Part shown: in pieces, positions 46,601 to 57,597 of the stretch | How positions within the stretch are numbered: the first letter of the stretch is position 1 | Layout of the letters: every line of letters begins with the position of its first letter | Source of the DNA: Panax quinquefolius | Taxonomy: Eukaryota; Streptophyta; Magnoliopsida; Apiales; Araliaceae | Assembly (NCBI GenBank): GCA_020205615.1 | Contig: CM035167.1 | Coordinates: 140,816,568-140,880,567, forward strand | Direction of reading: 5' to 3' | DNA: 64,000 nucleotides | The notes under the pieces: generated by a model | What the model saw: the letters and a program-made list of their open reading frames with translations, nothing else | Told to the model about the DNA's origin: nothing | Database searches by the model: none | Made by a program: the position numbers and the translations under genes

Positions 46601-47560
46601 CACATCCCAACCCTTTGTTAGAAGCATCACCAGATGACAAATCCCTCCGAGGCGGATGGTATTGTCGAAAGCAGTCTTTGAAATGAGTCTCTCTTGAGTT
46701 CTTGAAAACTCTTCTCACATTCTTCGCTCAAACCGAACTTTGTATCTTTTCGAGTCAATTTGAGTCGATGGAGTAGCGATTCGAGAAAATCCTTCAACGA
46801 ATCTCCGATAATAACCAAATTTAAAGCGAGAAAGCTACGACTTGGTCACATCGATTTAGGTTGCTCCGACTTTGAATAGCTTCAATCTTTCTTTGGGTCA
46901 ACAGATATTCCATGACTTGATACCGCGTGCCCAAGGAATGCTACTTCCATGAGAGCCGAACTCGCATTTCTTTAACTTGGCATAAAGCTTATATTCACAA
47001 AGCTTTTGGAGTGTCGACCTCAAGTGTTGCTTTCATGATCTTCACGGCTTTTGGAATAAATAAGGATGTCATCAATAAAAGGCGACCACAAAGTGATCCA
47101 AATATTCTTTGAATACTCGGTTCATCATATCCATGAAGGCGGCGAGAGCATTAGTCAATCCAAAGGACATGACTAGGAATTCATAATGCCCGCATCGGAG
47201 TTACGAAAAGCCGTCTTTGGAATGTCATCTGGTTCTAATCTTCAATTGGTGATATCCGAACGAAGATCAATCTTTGAAAAGAATTTGGCTCCTTATGAAT
47301 CGGTCAACGGGTCATCAATACGTGGCAATGGATACCTTTTTTTGATGGTGACATGATTCAACTCTCGATAATCAATACAAAGTCGCATACTCCCATCTTT
47401 TTTCTTCACGAATAGAGCAGGAGCACCCCAGGAGAAGTACTTGGGACGAATAAAGCCGATGTCTAACAATTCCTGCAGTTGGGTCTTTAACTCACGAAGT
47501 TCAATAGAGCCATTCGATATGGGGCTTTGGAAATGGGTTTTATCTGGGTTCAAGGTCGAT
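46601..47560 (-). pseudogene. G4 reverse transcriptase remnant
   Basis: Fingers: frame 47293-47700 has [40 protein letters not shown] and RYPLPRIDD. Palm: the (F/Y)xDD box lies at about 47066-47085 on minus, but an AAAA run on plus (47077-47080), one base longer than needed, shifts the frame exactly there. Thumb: 46627-46818 with LTRKDTKFGLSEECEKSFQE. It copied element RNA into DNA. A single homopolymer error would explain the break at the catalytic box, so the organism's copy may be better than this sequence. Confidence 0.78.
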
Positions 47561-48120
47561 ACAAAATTCAATTTCACGCTCCTGGGGGTAGGCAGGGAAG
47601 TTCTTTGGGAATACGTCAGAAATTTATTAACAATGAAATAACATTCAAAACCGGCGTATTTTTGTTTAGATCTGTGACATGAGCTAAGAAAGCTTGACAT
47701 TCGTTTTTCAATAAACGAATAGCTTTATGGCTTGAGATGACCGTGATTGATTTTAATGGTTTGGTCGCTTGAATTCGCATAATAGGTTGATTAGGAATAT
47801 GAAAGCTAACAACCTTATGAAAACAATCAATTTTTACATGATGAGTAGTTAACCAATCAATCCCTAGAATCATGTCAAATGCAAGTATTTTTAATGAAAT
47901 AAGATCGACGAGGTAATGTGAGGGTACCGATTTGAACCAAACAAGACTTATAAGCAGTGGATGTAATGAAGGTTTCTCCCAACGGAGTTTCACGAGATAA
48001 GTCAAAGTCTAATTTCTCCGAGTCAAATTTAATCGATGAAGCGCAAGTAGGAGAAATAAAAAGAATGGGTAGAATCGGTATCAAATAAAGTATAGACTTC
48101 GTTAGAGTTTATGATAAGCT
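47561..48120 (-). pseudogene. G4 aspartic protease remnant
   Basis: Two overlapping minus-strand frames, 47875-48084 (SREMPLGE-like start SRETPLGETFITSTAYK) and 47616-48005 (AFDMILGIDWLTTHHVKIDC), make up the domain with one frame change between them. The active site near 48080 reads LFDTDSTHS: the catalytic Asp and Thr are present but the invariant Gly is Asp. Retropepsins need that Gly, so this copy would be inactive if the base is real. Confidence 0.75.
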
Positions 48121-49336
48121 TACCCGTGATAACCTCATTCGGGTCCCTTGCTTTTACGGGAGGTCACAACAAACTTCTCCTTGCACTCTACCTGGCTTTG
48201 ACCTTTCGACTCGACCTTTGGTGCCTCCATCCTAGTTGAATTTGTCTTTGGTGAACGATAAAATTGGGCTAAGTGACCTTCTTCCACAATTATAACATAC
48301 TTTGACTGAGATCGCACAATTTGGACTGATGTGTCCCTCCCCTCCGCATTTGAAGCATATGATTGGTGGTCTTTCTCCTTCCTTAACAACGGGTGCTGGT
48401 GTTGACGTCTTTCCATCATTGTTGAATCTCCTCTTCTTGAAATGCCTATTTTTATTGTTTTATTACGATTACCACCAAGTGGTTACCATTTTCGGCCCGT
48501 TGATTCCCTCCACGCTTGTTGTCACCGCTCCGATGACTACTCTCACTGGTATTATAATTTTGATGGCTGCTCTCTTTTAGTTGCGTTGACTCGTTATCGC
48601 GCTCCACTAACTGAGCCCTATTTACAACATCCGAATACAAACACGGTTTATGAGAAATAAGATGTTGGCGTATCTTTGACTTCAAACCTCTAAAAACATT
48701 CGCGCCATTCTCTCTTCATTATCCACCAGTGGGGACGCAAACCGTGATAACTCGCAAATTTTGCCTCGTATTGCGACACGGACATATTGTTTTGTTCCAA
48801 CTTGATAAACTCCACCTCCTTCACGTATGGCGAATACTTTCGGGAAAGTATTTGTCGTGAGCGACTCTGGAACTTCTCCCAAGATATCTTGATGACAATG
48901 AAGTTGAGTACGTTTACCAATTCCCACCGATGTAACCGCTCTCCCGCATGACATAAAAGCGTGAAAGGAACCTTTTGCTCCTCGGAGCATCCCAAGACAT
49001 CAAATATCTTGGTGATCTGTTTTATCAATGCTTCCGCCATAAGTGGTTTTGGCTCTCCCTTAAACTCCGATGGTCCCAGCTCCTTGAACTGTTTAGCGGT
49101 GACCGCGTGAGAGTTTCCAGTGTTTTCACCTACGTTTTGGACAGGAGCCGCTCTCGCCTGCTGTTGCATGAATTGCATAAAGCCTCTGAACATTTGATCA
49201 TTCATTATTTGGTCAGTGTTGTTGTTTGCATGAGGATTGTCGCCTTCCTAATGCACATTATCCTGATTATTGATATGTTGTGAATCGGCGGTCGCTTTGT
49301 GCTCCATTCTTTATTCTCAACATTCTCGGATGTCAT
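48121..49336 (-). pseudogene. G4 gag (capsid and CCHC zinc knuckle)
   Basis: Likely start at the minus-strand ATG 49334-49336 (MTSENVENKEWSTKRP), about 170 nt after the PBS. Capsid: frame 48690-49205 with FKELGPSEFKGEPKPLMAEA and KQITKIFDVLGCSEEQKVPF. A complete zinc knuckle CFKCGGEGHISPNC (CX2CX4HX4C) is encoded at 48316-48357; a second, imperfect one lies beside it toward the protease. Gag would form the particle and bind element RNA. Frames break about four times. Confidence 0.75.
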
Positions 49337-49509
49337 TTTGAGATCATCGCCACAAAACAAAAGGTTAATTGACATGTAACATATTATCCCTATATTCTCG
49401 AATGACCAATAAAATAGCACATAAACTTAGGTAGGTCATACTAGCGAAGGAATTCTCCGTCTCTCCCTCCTAGTACTATTCACACATCTTAGCCAGGATC
49501 ATATCCCTA

Positions 49510-49525
49510 AGCTTTGATACTCATC
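49510..49525 (-). other. G4 primer-binding site
   Basis: AAGCTTTGATACTCATC before the LTR. This is the only copy that keeps a TTTGATAC spacing close to the tRNA-Met complement GCTCTGATACCA; the 3'-most bases differ. Confidence 0.6.
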
Positions 49526-50561
49526 ATGACGCCCCCAAAATTAGGTATACATCACCCATCTTGGGTCGCATGGATACATGGTATGTAATTCAAATACAAC
49601 TTACTAATACTGATGCCAGGTACAATACGACAAAACATAAAGCTGTGAGTTTGAATACAAATATTGTCTACTAGAGATTATATAAACTCAAAAGGAGTCC
49701 TCATTACAATTATTATCACACTATTTCACGAATAGTGAGGACTACTAATGCTATCCTCTCGGACCATTACTCAAGTTCCCCAACTCGTCCACTATATTCT
49801 CATTTCCTGAAGAGAACAGTGAAAGAAAGAGTGAGGATAAGATAATGCGCGAATAAATTATCATTAGCCTTCAACAGCGATTGTTAAAGCGATAAAATAT
49901 AATAAACATCAAGTTTAAGCTGCAATGAACCAAAGAATCCATTAAAAGAGTCAAGTAAAAATAAAATCTACTATCTTTTATGATTTAAAAGGTTTTTCAT
50001 AAGCTTGTTATATTTGAGACTCAAACAATAAATATTCCACATCATCGAATCACCCCCGCATTACGGCCAAGGATATTCTTTAGTATCACGACCACAATTA
50101 TCCATGCACTACGGGCCAAGAATATTTGTGTATTCATTAATGGTCATGATCATGCCAACAAGCATCCATCAATGCACTACGGGCCAATGAGGATTTTTAC
50201 CACATCATTTGTAAACTACTAATACCATGATTACACCGAATAATCCACAGTCATAATCATACCAAGTCCATCAATGCACTATGTGCCATAGATGACTTTC
50301 AACATAATATAAACATGAGGATGATGACAATGATATAAGAATTCAATAAAACAAGTTCAAGAATTAATTTATCCAGAACCAATAACATCCAAACTGTCAA
50401 CATGATCATCGCTTTGTAGAGTAAAATTCAAGAATACTTAGAAGAATATTTCCATGAAAGGATCTTTGGATGAAGCCTTAAATATCGAGGATATTCCACT
50501 AATTTCATGGAGTATATAAGTCAAAGTTTTAACCAACCGAGTATAATAAAGAATGGAATAA

Positions 50562-50799
50562 TCCTTCATTTGAAGAAGCCCTCGAATTTGTCTTTCTTTG
50601 GCCGAGCCGCTTCTCTTCTCATTGTGTCCGTGAGTGCCCAACTGCTATTCAATTACTTTACGAATTGTCTCGGTCGTTGAAACCTCGATTCGATACTCTA
50701 CAATGAATTGCAAGGCTAAGCTTTAGGTTCATTTTGGACGGTTAGGCTCTGCAAAGTGTAGAGGAGAAAAAGCATAATCCTAAGTATGGGGAATATTAA
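50562..50799 (-). mobile_element. 238-bp gene-like insert in G4 5' LTR
   Basis: Absent from the other LTR, where GAATGGAATAACAAAAGAAA is continuous (36911-36930). The insert is GC-richer than the LTR. On the minus strand one frame reads SLALQFIVEYRIEVSTTET, IRKVIE, stop, QLGTHGHNEKRSGSAKERQI, RGLLQMKD, with stops that look like decay. The composition looks like a captured exon or processed transcript piece. I do not recognise the protein. It arrived after G4 inserted, because LTRs are identical at integration. Confidence 0.5.
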
Positions 50800-50819
50800 C
50801 AAAAGAAATCACCATGCAT

Positions 50820-51110
50820 GCGATAGACCGCATAGGCAGGTTATTCCAACAGAATAATAAATAACGGAACTAGGTCCGGCGTAAAATGCACAGACAGGAT
50901 ATTCTAACAGAATAATAAAGAATGGAACCAGGTCCGACGTAAAACACACAGACAGGATGTTCCAACAGAATAATAATAAAGAGCGGAACCCGTCCAGGTG
51001 TAAAACACGTAAATGAGGATGTTCAGCAGAATAATAATAATAAAGGCGGAACCGGTAGGTGTAAAACACATGAGCAGGATGTTCCAATGAATAATAGAAT
51101 AATGTCACCA
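50820..51110. repeat. Roughly 60-bp minisatellite in G4 5' LTR
   Basis: Five units matching 36950-37240 (CAGAATAATAATAAAG, GCGGAACC, GTGTAAAACAC). Confidence 0.7.
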
Positions 51111-51340
51111 AGTATAGGGTAAAGCTGCGTATCTGAAGTTATTCCAACAGAATAATAAGCAATGGAATAACAACAGTTCTCTTCATGAATAAGAAAGAAT
51201 AACACCCCTTACTTTAGTAGGAGATTGAATACTTGATAGTGTATGTAGCAGAATACTCTTCTTCTTCTTTCTCTTATTCTCTCTATACTTTCTCTCTATA
51301 GCTTGAATGAATTTGTGAAAAATAATGAAGCACTAGGCCT

Positions 51341-51350
51341 CTATTTATAG
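51341..51350 (-). promoter_or_regulatory. TATA box of G4 5' LTR
   Basis: CTATTTATAG on plus. Leftward transcript start expected near 51300, where CTCTCTATAGCTT leader sequence lies. Same arrangement as 37464-37473. Confidence 0.6.
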
Positions 51351-51371
51351 AAGATTTCTAGCTTAGCACTT

Positions 51372-51521
51372 GCCATGTGAAAAGGCAAGTGGCTTGACGA
51401 CTGGTGATGTAAAAAGAAAAGTGGTTTGACTTTGTAATGTGAAACAAAAAGTGGTTCGGCCCGTAATATATGAAACGACAAGTGGTTCGACACCTTTGTA
51501 ATATGAAACGGCAAGTGGTTT
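51372..51521 (-). repeat. U3 repeats upstream of the G4 TATA box
   Basis: Five units of about 28-33 bp, consensus GTAATATGAAACGGCAAGTG with GTT(C/T)GAC, starting about 20 bp upstream of the TATA box. They differ in sequence from the U3 repeats of solo LTR S although the flanks are homologous, which suggests exchangeable enhancer units. Confidence 0.65.
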
Positions 51522-52263
51522 GTATTTAGTAAAGGTAATTACTATTGACGAAGGTAATTACTTATTGACGAAGAGACTCTTAGATGATGACATATGGGCC
51601 CCCATAAAATAACCAAACTTACCACAAACGCTCTCATATGAGACTCTTTATATACATCAAGGATTGAATAAATATTACCACAAATCATTTTATTTTTAAT
51701 CAACACATATTTAATCTTTCAACAATTATTAATCATTTATAACTTGTCGTCTCAATTATTGATTTAATAAGATAACATATTATCTGAGATGATCTTTGTG
51801 ACAATAATTGAATCAATAATATAAGAGATATGATCAAAGAATTACTATAGCAATAATTTAGTATGGTGAGTGACTTCTCACGTAAGCATCAATAATCAAT
51901 CTTTGTGTGCTACTTATGCAACGACCCACGCCAGACATTGTACTTTTACTACTAGGGTAGTTCAGCAGTTTTAACAATAACACCTCACCAATTATTTTTA
52001 TAGAAAGATAATTTTGTCGTTTTCTAACTACGACAATACTTGATTAATAGGGTCCACCAATGATTAAGCCGTAAAGACGAATATTCCCGACAAAAGAATA
52101 TTCCCAAACCAAACGAATATTTTATAACAACTTGCTTACTTTTGCAAAATTTATAAATATTACCCACAACTATAACATTATATCAAATTTATTCCATAAT
52201 ATTCAAAAATAATATTTATAGAAAATTCATCTTTATTTATAAAAGTTGGGGTCTTCTGATTCG

Positions 52264-53480
52264 GGTTATTCATTTTTGAGAAGTCACAAAAACGCTTCTT
52301 CCAAGAACAGATGACTTTGACTTGTCGGGATGACCTTTGAGTCATCATCCCCATTAGACTTGGTTTATTCACAGACAATCTTGAGCTATATGATTTGTCT
52401 TTTCCACAACTAAAACATACCACGGAAGCTTGTGAGCAGTTTGGATTTATGTGTGCCTCTTCTCCTTGATCTCAGTAGCATCTAATTGGCGGTCTTTCTC
52501 TCTCTCTAAAATTCATTCTTTGGTGTTGGTGCCGACGCGTCTTTCCGTCATTGTTAAATCTTCTTCTTGAAATTTCCACTTGAGTTATTTCTTCTATTAC
52601 TTGGCCGTGATTACTAATCAAGTGGTTACCATTTCTGGCATGATAATTTCCTCCACAATGGTTATCATTGTTAGATGGACCGTCGCCACCGATACGATTA
52701 TCATCGAAGTTGTTGGTCATTATTCTTGATGAGTGACTCATTATCGCGCTCCAATAACTGAGCCTTATTTATAATATCTGAATATAAACAAAGTTTGTGA
52801 GAAATGAGGTATTGACGTATTTTGGGTTTCAAACCTCGTAGAAACATTCGTGTCATTCTCTCCTCATTATCAACCAAATGAGATGCAAATCGAGACAACT
52901 CGTAAACTTAGCTTCAGATTGCGACATCGTTCATATTGTTTTGCTCGACTTGATGAACTCTACCTCCTTCATGTGACGAATACTTTCGGAAAAGTACTTG
53001 TCGTTGAACAATTCTTAGAACTTCTCCCAAGACATCTTGATGCAGGTAAGTTGAGTACGCTTTTACTGATTCCCACTGATAATCGCCTTTCTCCTCGTAA
53101 TATAAAAGTGGCGAAAAAGAACCTTTTGCTTCTCTCGAGCATCCCAAGACATCAAATATCTTAGTGATCCGCTTTATCCACGTCTCTCGCCTTAAGTGGT
53201 TCGACTTTCCCAAAAACTCCCGTGGTCTAACTCCTCGAAGCGCTAAGCGGTGACCATCCGTGAGTTGCGGTGTTTCCCACTGCATTTTGAGCAATAGTCT
53301 TTCTCGTTTGGTTTTGCATGAATTCTAGAAAGTTCCTAAACATACCATCGTTAAATCATCGCTTTCGCGATTGGTGTTGTTCATGGGAGGAACATTGTCA
53401 CTGTTGACGTTCTCTCATTGGTGAGCAAAGGTGTCTCCACGGCCTCATTTACTCCATTGTTAACATTCTCAATCGACATT
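52264..53480 (-). pseudogene. G3 gag remnant
   Basis: Resumes G3 to the right of G4. Zinc-knuckle half CFSCGK near 52400 (minus), a second knuckle region to 52480, then frame 52701-52898 (VDNEERMTRMFLRGLKPKIR) and frame 52914-53294 (ITKIFDVLGCSREAKGSFSP). The gag is of the same type as G4 and G1. Frames are broken by indels; the N-terminus is unclear. Confidence 0.68.
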
Positions 53481-53649
53481 CTCAAAATCATTATAAAATA
53501 AGGGTTAATTTAACAAATTAACAAATCACATAATACCCTATATTATGAATGACCAACAAATAAGCTTAGGTAGGAAACACTAGCGAAGGATTTCTTTCGT
53601 CTCTCCCTCTTAGTTCTATTCCCCGATCTCCGCCAGAGATCATATCCCT

Positions 53650-53665
53650 AAGCTCGATATTAACC
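53650..53665 (-). other. G3 primer-binding site
   Basis: AAGCTCGATATTAACC next to GTGGCGCCCC; the same altered tRNA-Met PBS as in G1. Confidence 0.6.
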
Positions 53666-56600
53666 GTGGCGCCCCAAAATAGGTATACATCACCCATTCA
53701 CGAGTGCCAAATACATGGTATGCGAAACAACTACAACTTCATTAATACAATTGTCGTGCAAAATACGACAACACATAAACCGTGAGTTTAAATACAAATA
53801 TTGTTTTCTGTATAATATCCACACTCAAATAAGTCCTCATTACTGATTATTGATACACTATTTTACAAAATAGTGAGGACTACTAAAACAACCATCTTGA
53901 ACCATCATTCCACACCCCGATTAGTACTCGCTACATTCTCGCCTCCGAGAAGAAAAATGGAACAACAAGGAAAAGGGAAAGCTCAACTAGCCCAAGAAAG
54001 AACATTATGACTAAGATAATGTACAACAAATTATCTTTAGTCTTCAACAGGGAAAAATCTGATAGAATACAATAGACAACAAGTTTTAGATCAACAACTG
54101 CAGCGAAAACAACAATTCATTAGAAGAGTTAAGTAGAGAATGAAATCTACTATCATCTATGAATTTAAAAGTCCGTCATCGGTATTTTATCCCTGTAACA
54201 TCAATTAATATACATCATAAATCAAATATTCATCTTTGCACTACATGCTAGGGGTGCTCATCGGTAAAAAACCGAGCCGGTACCGAAAAAAACCAGTAAG
54301 TTATCGATCCGAAAAATATCGAAAAACCAAGAACCAAAGCTGCATCAATTACTGGGTTTAAGACTTGCATTCGATACACAATCGATATCGGTTTTTTCGG
54401 TTCGATTTTTTGTTATACCGCATGCATGATGATATATATAATTATTAATAAATAATAATAATTAAATATATTTTTTTAATAAGCTACTGTTTATTCTTCA
54501 TTTTTTATTTCCCTTTTAAATTCATGTTTTGGACTATAATGTTCTTTATTTCTTGTTGAATGTTGATATGGTTATTGGTTGCAACTTGCAACTTGCAACT
54601 TGCAACTTGCAGTGTTGATATGGTGCTCTGTTTTTACAGATATGGTTTTACATCAATAGCTACTAGCGTGTAAAACTTTTGATGCTTCAGCATGTAAAAG
54701 TCACAAAATACTATTTAATAATACTTTTACGGTTAGTATTTTAATAGTATTTAATATATTTAAATTACATATTATCTTATAATAATATTTTTGTTCCGAT
54801 ACAACATGAATAAATAATATCTAGTTGCACCGTTGAATAAAAATATCTCATCTGTAAATTTTATAAATAATAAAAATATATTAATTTTCCAAGTATATCT
54901 CTTAAAAAAATTTAAGAAATAATTAGTTCGCTTGTAATGATATAATAATAGAATTATTCTGATAAATTTTTTATATCATTAATAAATAAAGATGAGATTA
55001 CTATTTTATAAAGGTTAAATAAGATTTGTTGTTTTTATACCGGAGATGACTATACTTAATTTTTTTAAAGGGAGAAATAAATGTGGTTGGTTTCAGGTTC
55101 CAGAACAAATGACTACTCGGGCTATATGAAACGTACAAGCAAAGTAGTAAATATTGGAGCTGTTAAATCAAGACTGCAATAAGTAGTAGTAGTAACTTGC
55201 TTTTGACAAAGTGGTGACTAACTGACAAAGTAGTAAATATTGCTGCTAGTATTATTTCTAGTAAAATTTTGATCCAAGAACCATCACAAAAGTCGGCACT
55301 GCTAGAAGAAAAAAGGACAGTCGGTTTTTTTTCGGTTTTTCGGTTTTACCGAATTCCAAATTCTTATTACCGCTACCGGTACCGAAAAATATAAAAAAAT
55401 TGAGAAACCGAAAAAAATCGGTACCACCGGTACCGATTTCAACCGATTCGGTAAAAAAACCGAAAAATCGAAATTTTTGAGCACCTCTACTACAGGCCAA
55501 AGATATTCACCAGTTGGTCATGTTCATCTAAACACTACGGACCAAAAATATTCATCATAAAATCATTCATCTTTGCACTACAGGCCAAATATATTCAGTT
55601 ATATCATCATTCAGGACTGAGGATGATGAAAAATATTTTAAAGAAAACGAATTCAGTGAAACAAAAGAACAAATATTAAAGATTCGTACTTTAAACAATC
55701 CAAATTCAAAAATACTTCATAAATAAACAGAGTGGAGTAAAATTCAAGAATGATCAAAATACGGATACAATCAAAGCTAGTATCCATAATAGATATTTTG
55801 GACGAAAAACGAAAATTTAGTTTTTCTGTGAATAGTACCATATTCGTGAATAATGCCGTATACGTGAATAGTGACTCCGACACTAAAAGATAGAAATTTC
55901 ACAAAAAAAATTATCATGCTTCGTGAATAGTAACTTATGAATAGTAACTCCGACATGAAAAGTTTCAAATTTGATAAAAATTCAGACAAATATTTCGGTG
56001 TAATGATATTGAAGAAATAATATCATTTACGAAGAAATTAACATCCCTTACCTCAGAAAGAATAAGTCTTCTTATCTGAAATCTCTTTGATATAATCTTT
56101 GAAAAACTTCAGACTCAGTATAGCAATACTCAAAGTACTAAAATACTCACAAAAATACGCTCGATATATAGAGAGATAAAGAGAGAGAAAACTTGTGTTT
56201 CTGATGTGATTTTCAATTCTAACCTAAGCACCATATTTATAGAAAAAATGCTTAGAACACCAAAGTAGAAAATTGAATATAATAATATTATATATAAAAT
56301 AAATTCCTACACCCACTTTGAAATCTGATTTCAGCCATTTAGCACATGTTAAAGATGTCCACAAACATTTAAAAAACGTTTTTCTTTTAAAACATAAATA
56401 AAACTTCCAAAAAATCAATTATTTTGGAACTTTAATAATTCATAATAAATAGCCCTTTTATCAGAAAATTCGAATCTCGCAATTTTTTATAGGAAATTCA
56501 ATTCTCTACAACTTTGCAGAAGAAAGTTTTTCCAAATTCCAAACAAAATTGATAGAAATCCATAAAGCAGACGATTTTACGTGCTATAATCAAATTTCAA

Positions 56601-57597
56601 TCAATAAATGGGTTCACCAAAACACACAAAACATGTGTTAATCATTTAATGCAACAAAATACTCTTCATCCTCATATACTCATATATCCCACATTCATTG
56701 TAAAAATATCACCATTAATATATTATTAAAATAATATATTCAAGTGAATTATCTTATCAGAAAAAGATAAAATATTAATTTTTAACAATTGTCACTTTAA
56801 AAATTTTCTCCATCTATATCCACATAAAATCAATATTTTCCTCATCATATAAATCAATAATTAATTATTCATAAATAATATTACAAAATCACAAGATCGA
56901 CAATCAGTAGCGATTCTGGAAAGAGGGCTTTCCAATAAGGATTTTTCCTTCTTGGTATGCAATTAGGTGACCAAACCTCTCCTTAGACAGTAACTTTCAG
57001 ACATTGCCAATAATGCTTTATCTAATAATATTATTCAAATAATATGAATTATTAATTTGATAATGGAAAATATCATGCAAATGACAATTATTAAAATAAC
57101 AATAATATAAAATATCAACGCAACAATTATTGAATCAAAATAAAATATTGAACAATAATTATCGTAACAATTATTGAGTAGTGCTTTCTTACGTAAGAAT
57201 TAATAATTGGTGCAATACTGGTAATCTTCTTCGCAACAACGCGTATTATGTGTTTTAAACCAAAGGGTATTCCAACAGAGATAATCTGTAATAAATCAAT
57301 GGTCGTTATTTATAAACAACTTATACTTGTCGTTTCTTCATCCAATCGCTTTCAGTTATGGGATCCACAAAAGATCTGTCTTGTCGTCATTTAATATTCT
57401 CGAAAAAGCAATGAGAATATTCCATTCCACCAAACGAATATTCTAAAACAACAATGAGTATTTTATAATCACTTGCTTATTTGAAATATTTAGCATTTTA
57501 CCCATAACTAACCACATTAATCAAATCAACCCTTACTATTTCAAAATGATAAATATAAGAAATTAAATTTCATTTATTAATAATTTAGGGTCTTACA
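53666..57597 (-). mobile_element. G3 5' LTR (type B), interrupted by a hAT element
   Basis: 53666-54248 and 55490-57597, together about 2.69 kb. The insertion lies in the hairpin array (ATCTTTGCACTACA|GGCCAAAGATATTC). TATA-like ATATTTATAG at 56233-56242 on plus; U3 block GTGACCAAACCTCTCCTTAG near 56966. Terminus GGGTCTTACA ends at 57597, the right border of the gypsy cluster. Confidence 0.8.
54249..55489. mobile_element. Non-autonomous hAT transposon, 1.24 kb
   Basis: Ends TAGGGGTGCTCA and TGAGCACCTCTA are inverted repeats with one mismatch. They are flanked by CTACATGC (54241-54248) and CTACAGGC (55490-55497), an 8-bp duplication with one difference, as expected for hAT. Subterminal CGGTACCG, CCGAAAAA and TTTTCGG tracts occur in both ends. 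There is no transposase; open frames over the tracts are artefacts. A 7-bp ACTTGCA repeat lies at 54581-54611. Confidence 0.8.

Larger units (their letters stand above)
35843..52258 (-). mobile_element. G4: most complete Ty3/gypsy element (split by G5)
   Basis: 3' LTR 35843-37488 plus 44395-44668, internal region 44669-49525 with all gag-pol domains, 5' LTR 49526-52258. G5 (37489-44394) is nested in the 3' LTR. Domain order on minus: gag, zinc knuckle, protease, RT, RNase H, integrase, GPF/chromodomain-like tail. That order (integrase last) defines Ty3/gypsy; the tail points to Del/Tekay. It could be kin to the helper of the deleted G1/G3 lineage. Confidence 0.82.
49526..52258 (-). mobile_element. 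G4 5' LTR (type A)
   Basis: TGACGCCCCCAAAATTAGG to GGGGTCTTCTG. Order: hairpin units (50040-50290), 238-bp insert (50562-50799), ~60-bp array (50820-51100), TATA box 51341-51350 on minus, U3 repeats (51372-51521), conserved U3 end. A small deletion near 49836 removes the GAGCTCAACTAGCCC motif seen in the other LTRs. The right flank ATTCG nearly duplicates GTTCG on the left of G4. Confidence 0.82.
33408..57597 (-). mobile_element. G3: outer Ty3/gypsy element split by G4
   Basis: Left part: truncated 3' LTR 33408-34147, PPT, integrase tail, RT thumb, inserted segment, RT-N and protease to 35842. Right part: gag from 52259, PBS, 5' LTR 53666-57597 (interrupted by a hAT). G4 (35843-52258) sits exactly between protease and gag. 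The flanks GTTCG (35838-35842) and ATTCG (52259-52263) are a near-perfect 5-bp duplication. The two parts have complementary gene content, so I treat them as one element. Confidence 0.72.

Noticed and set aside
55258..55500. Phe/Lys-rich minus-strand frames at the hAT end
   Set aside because: Translation of CGGTTTTT-type subterminal repeats; no similarity to transposase.
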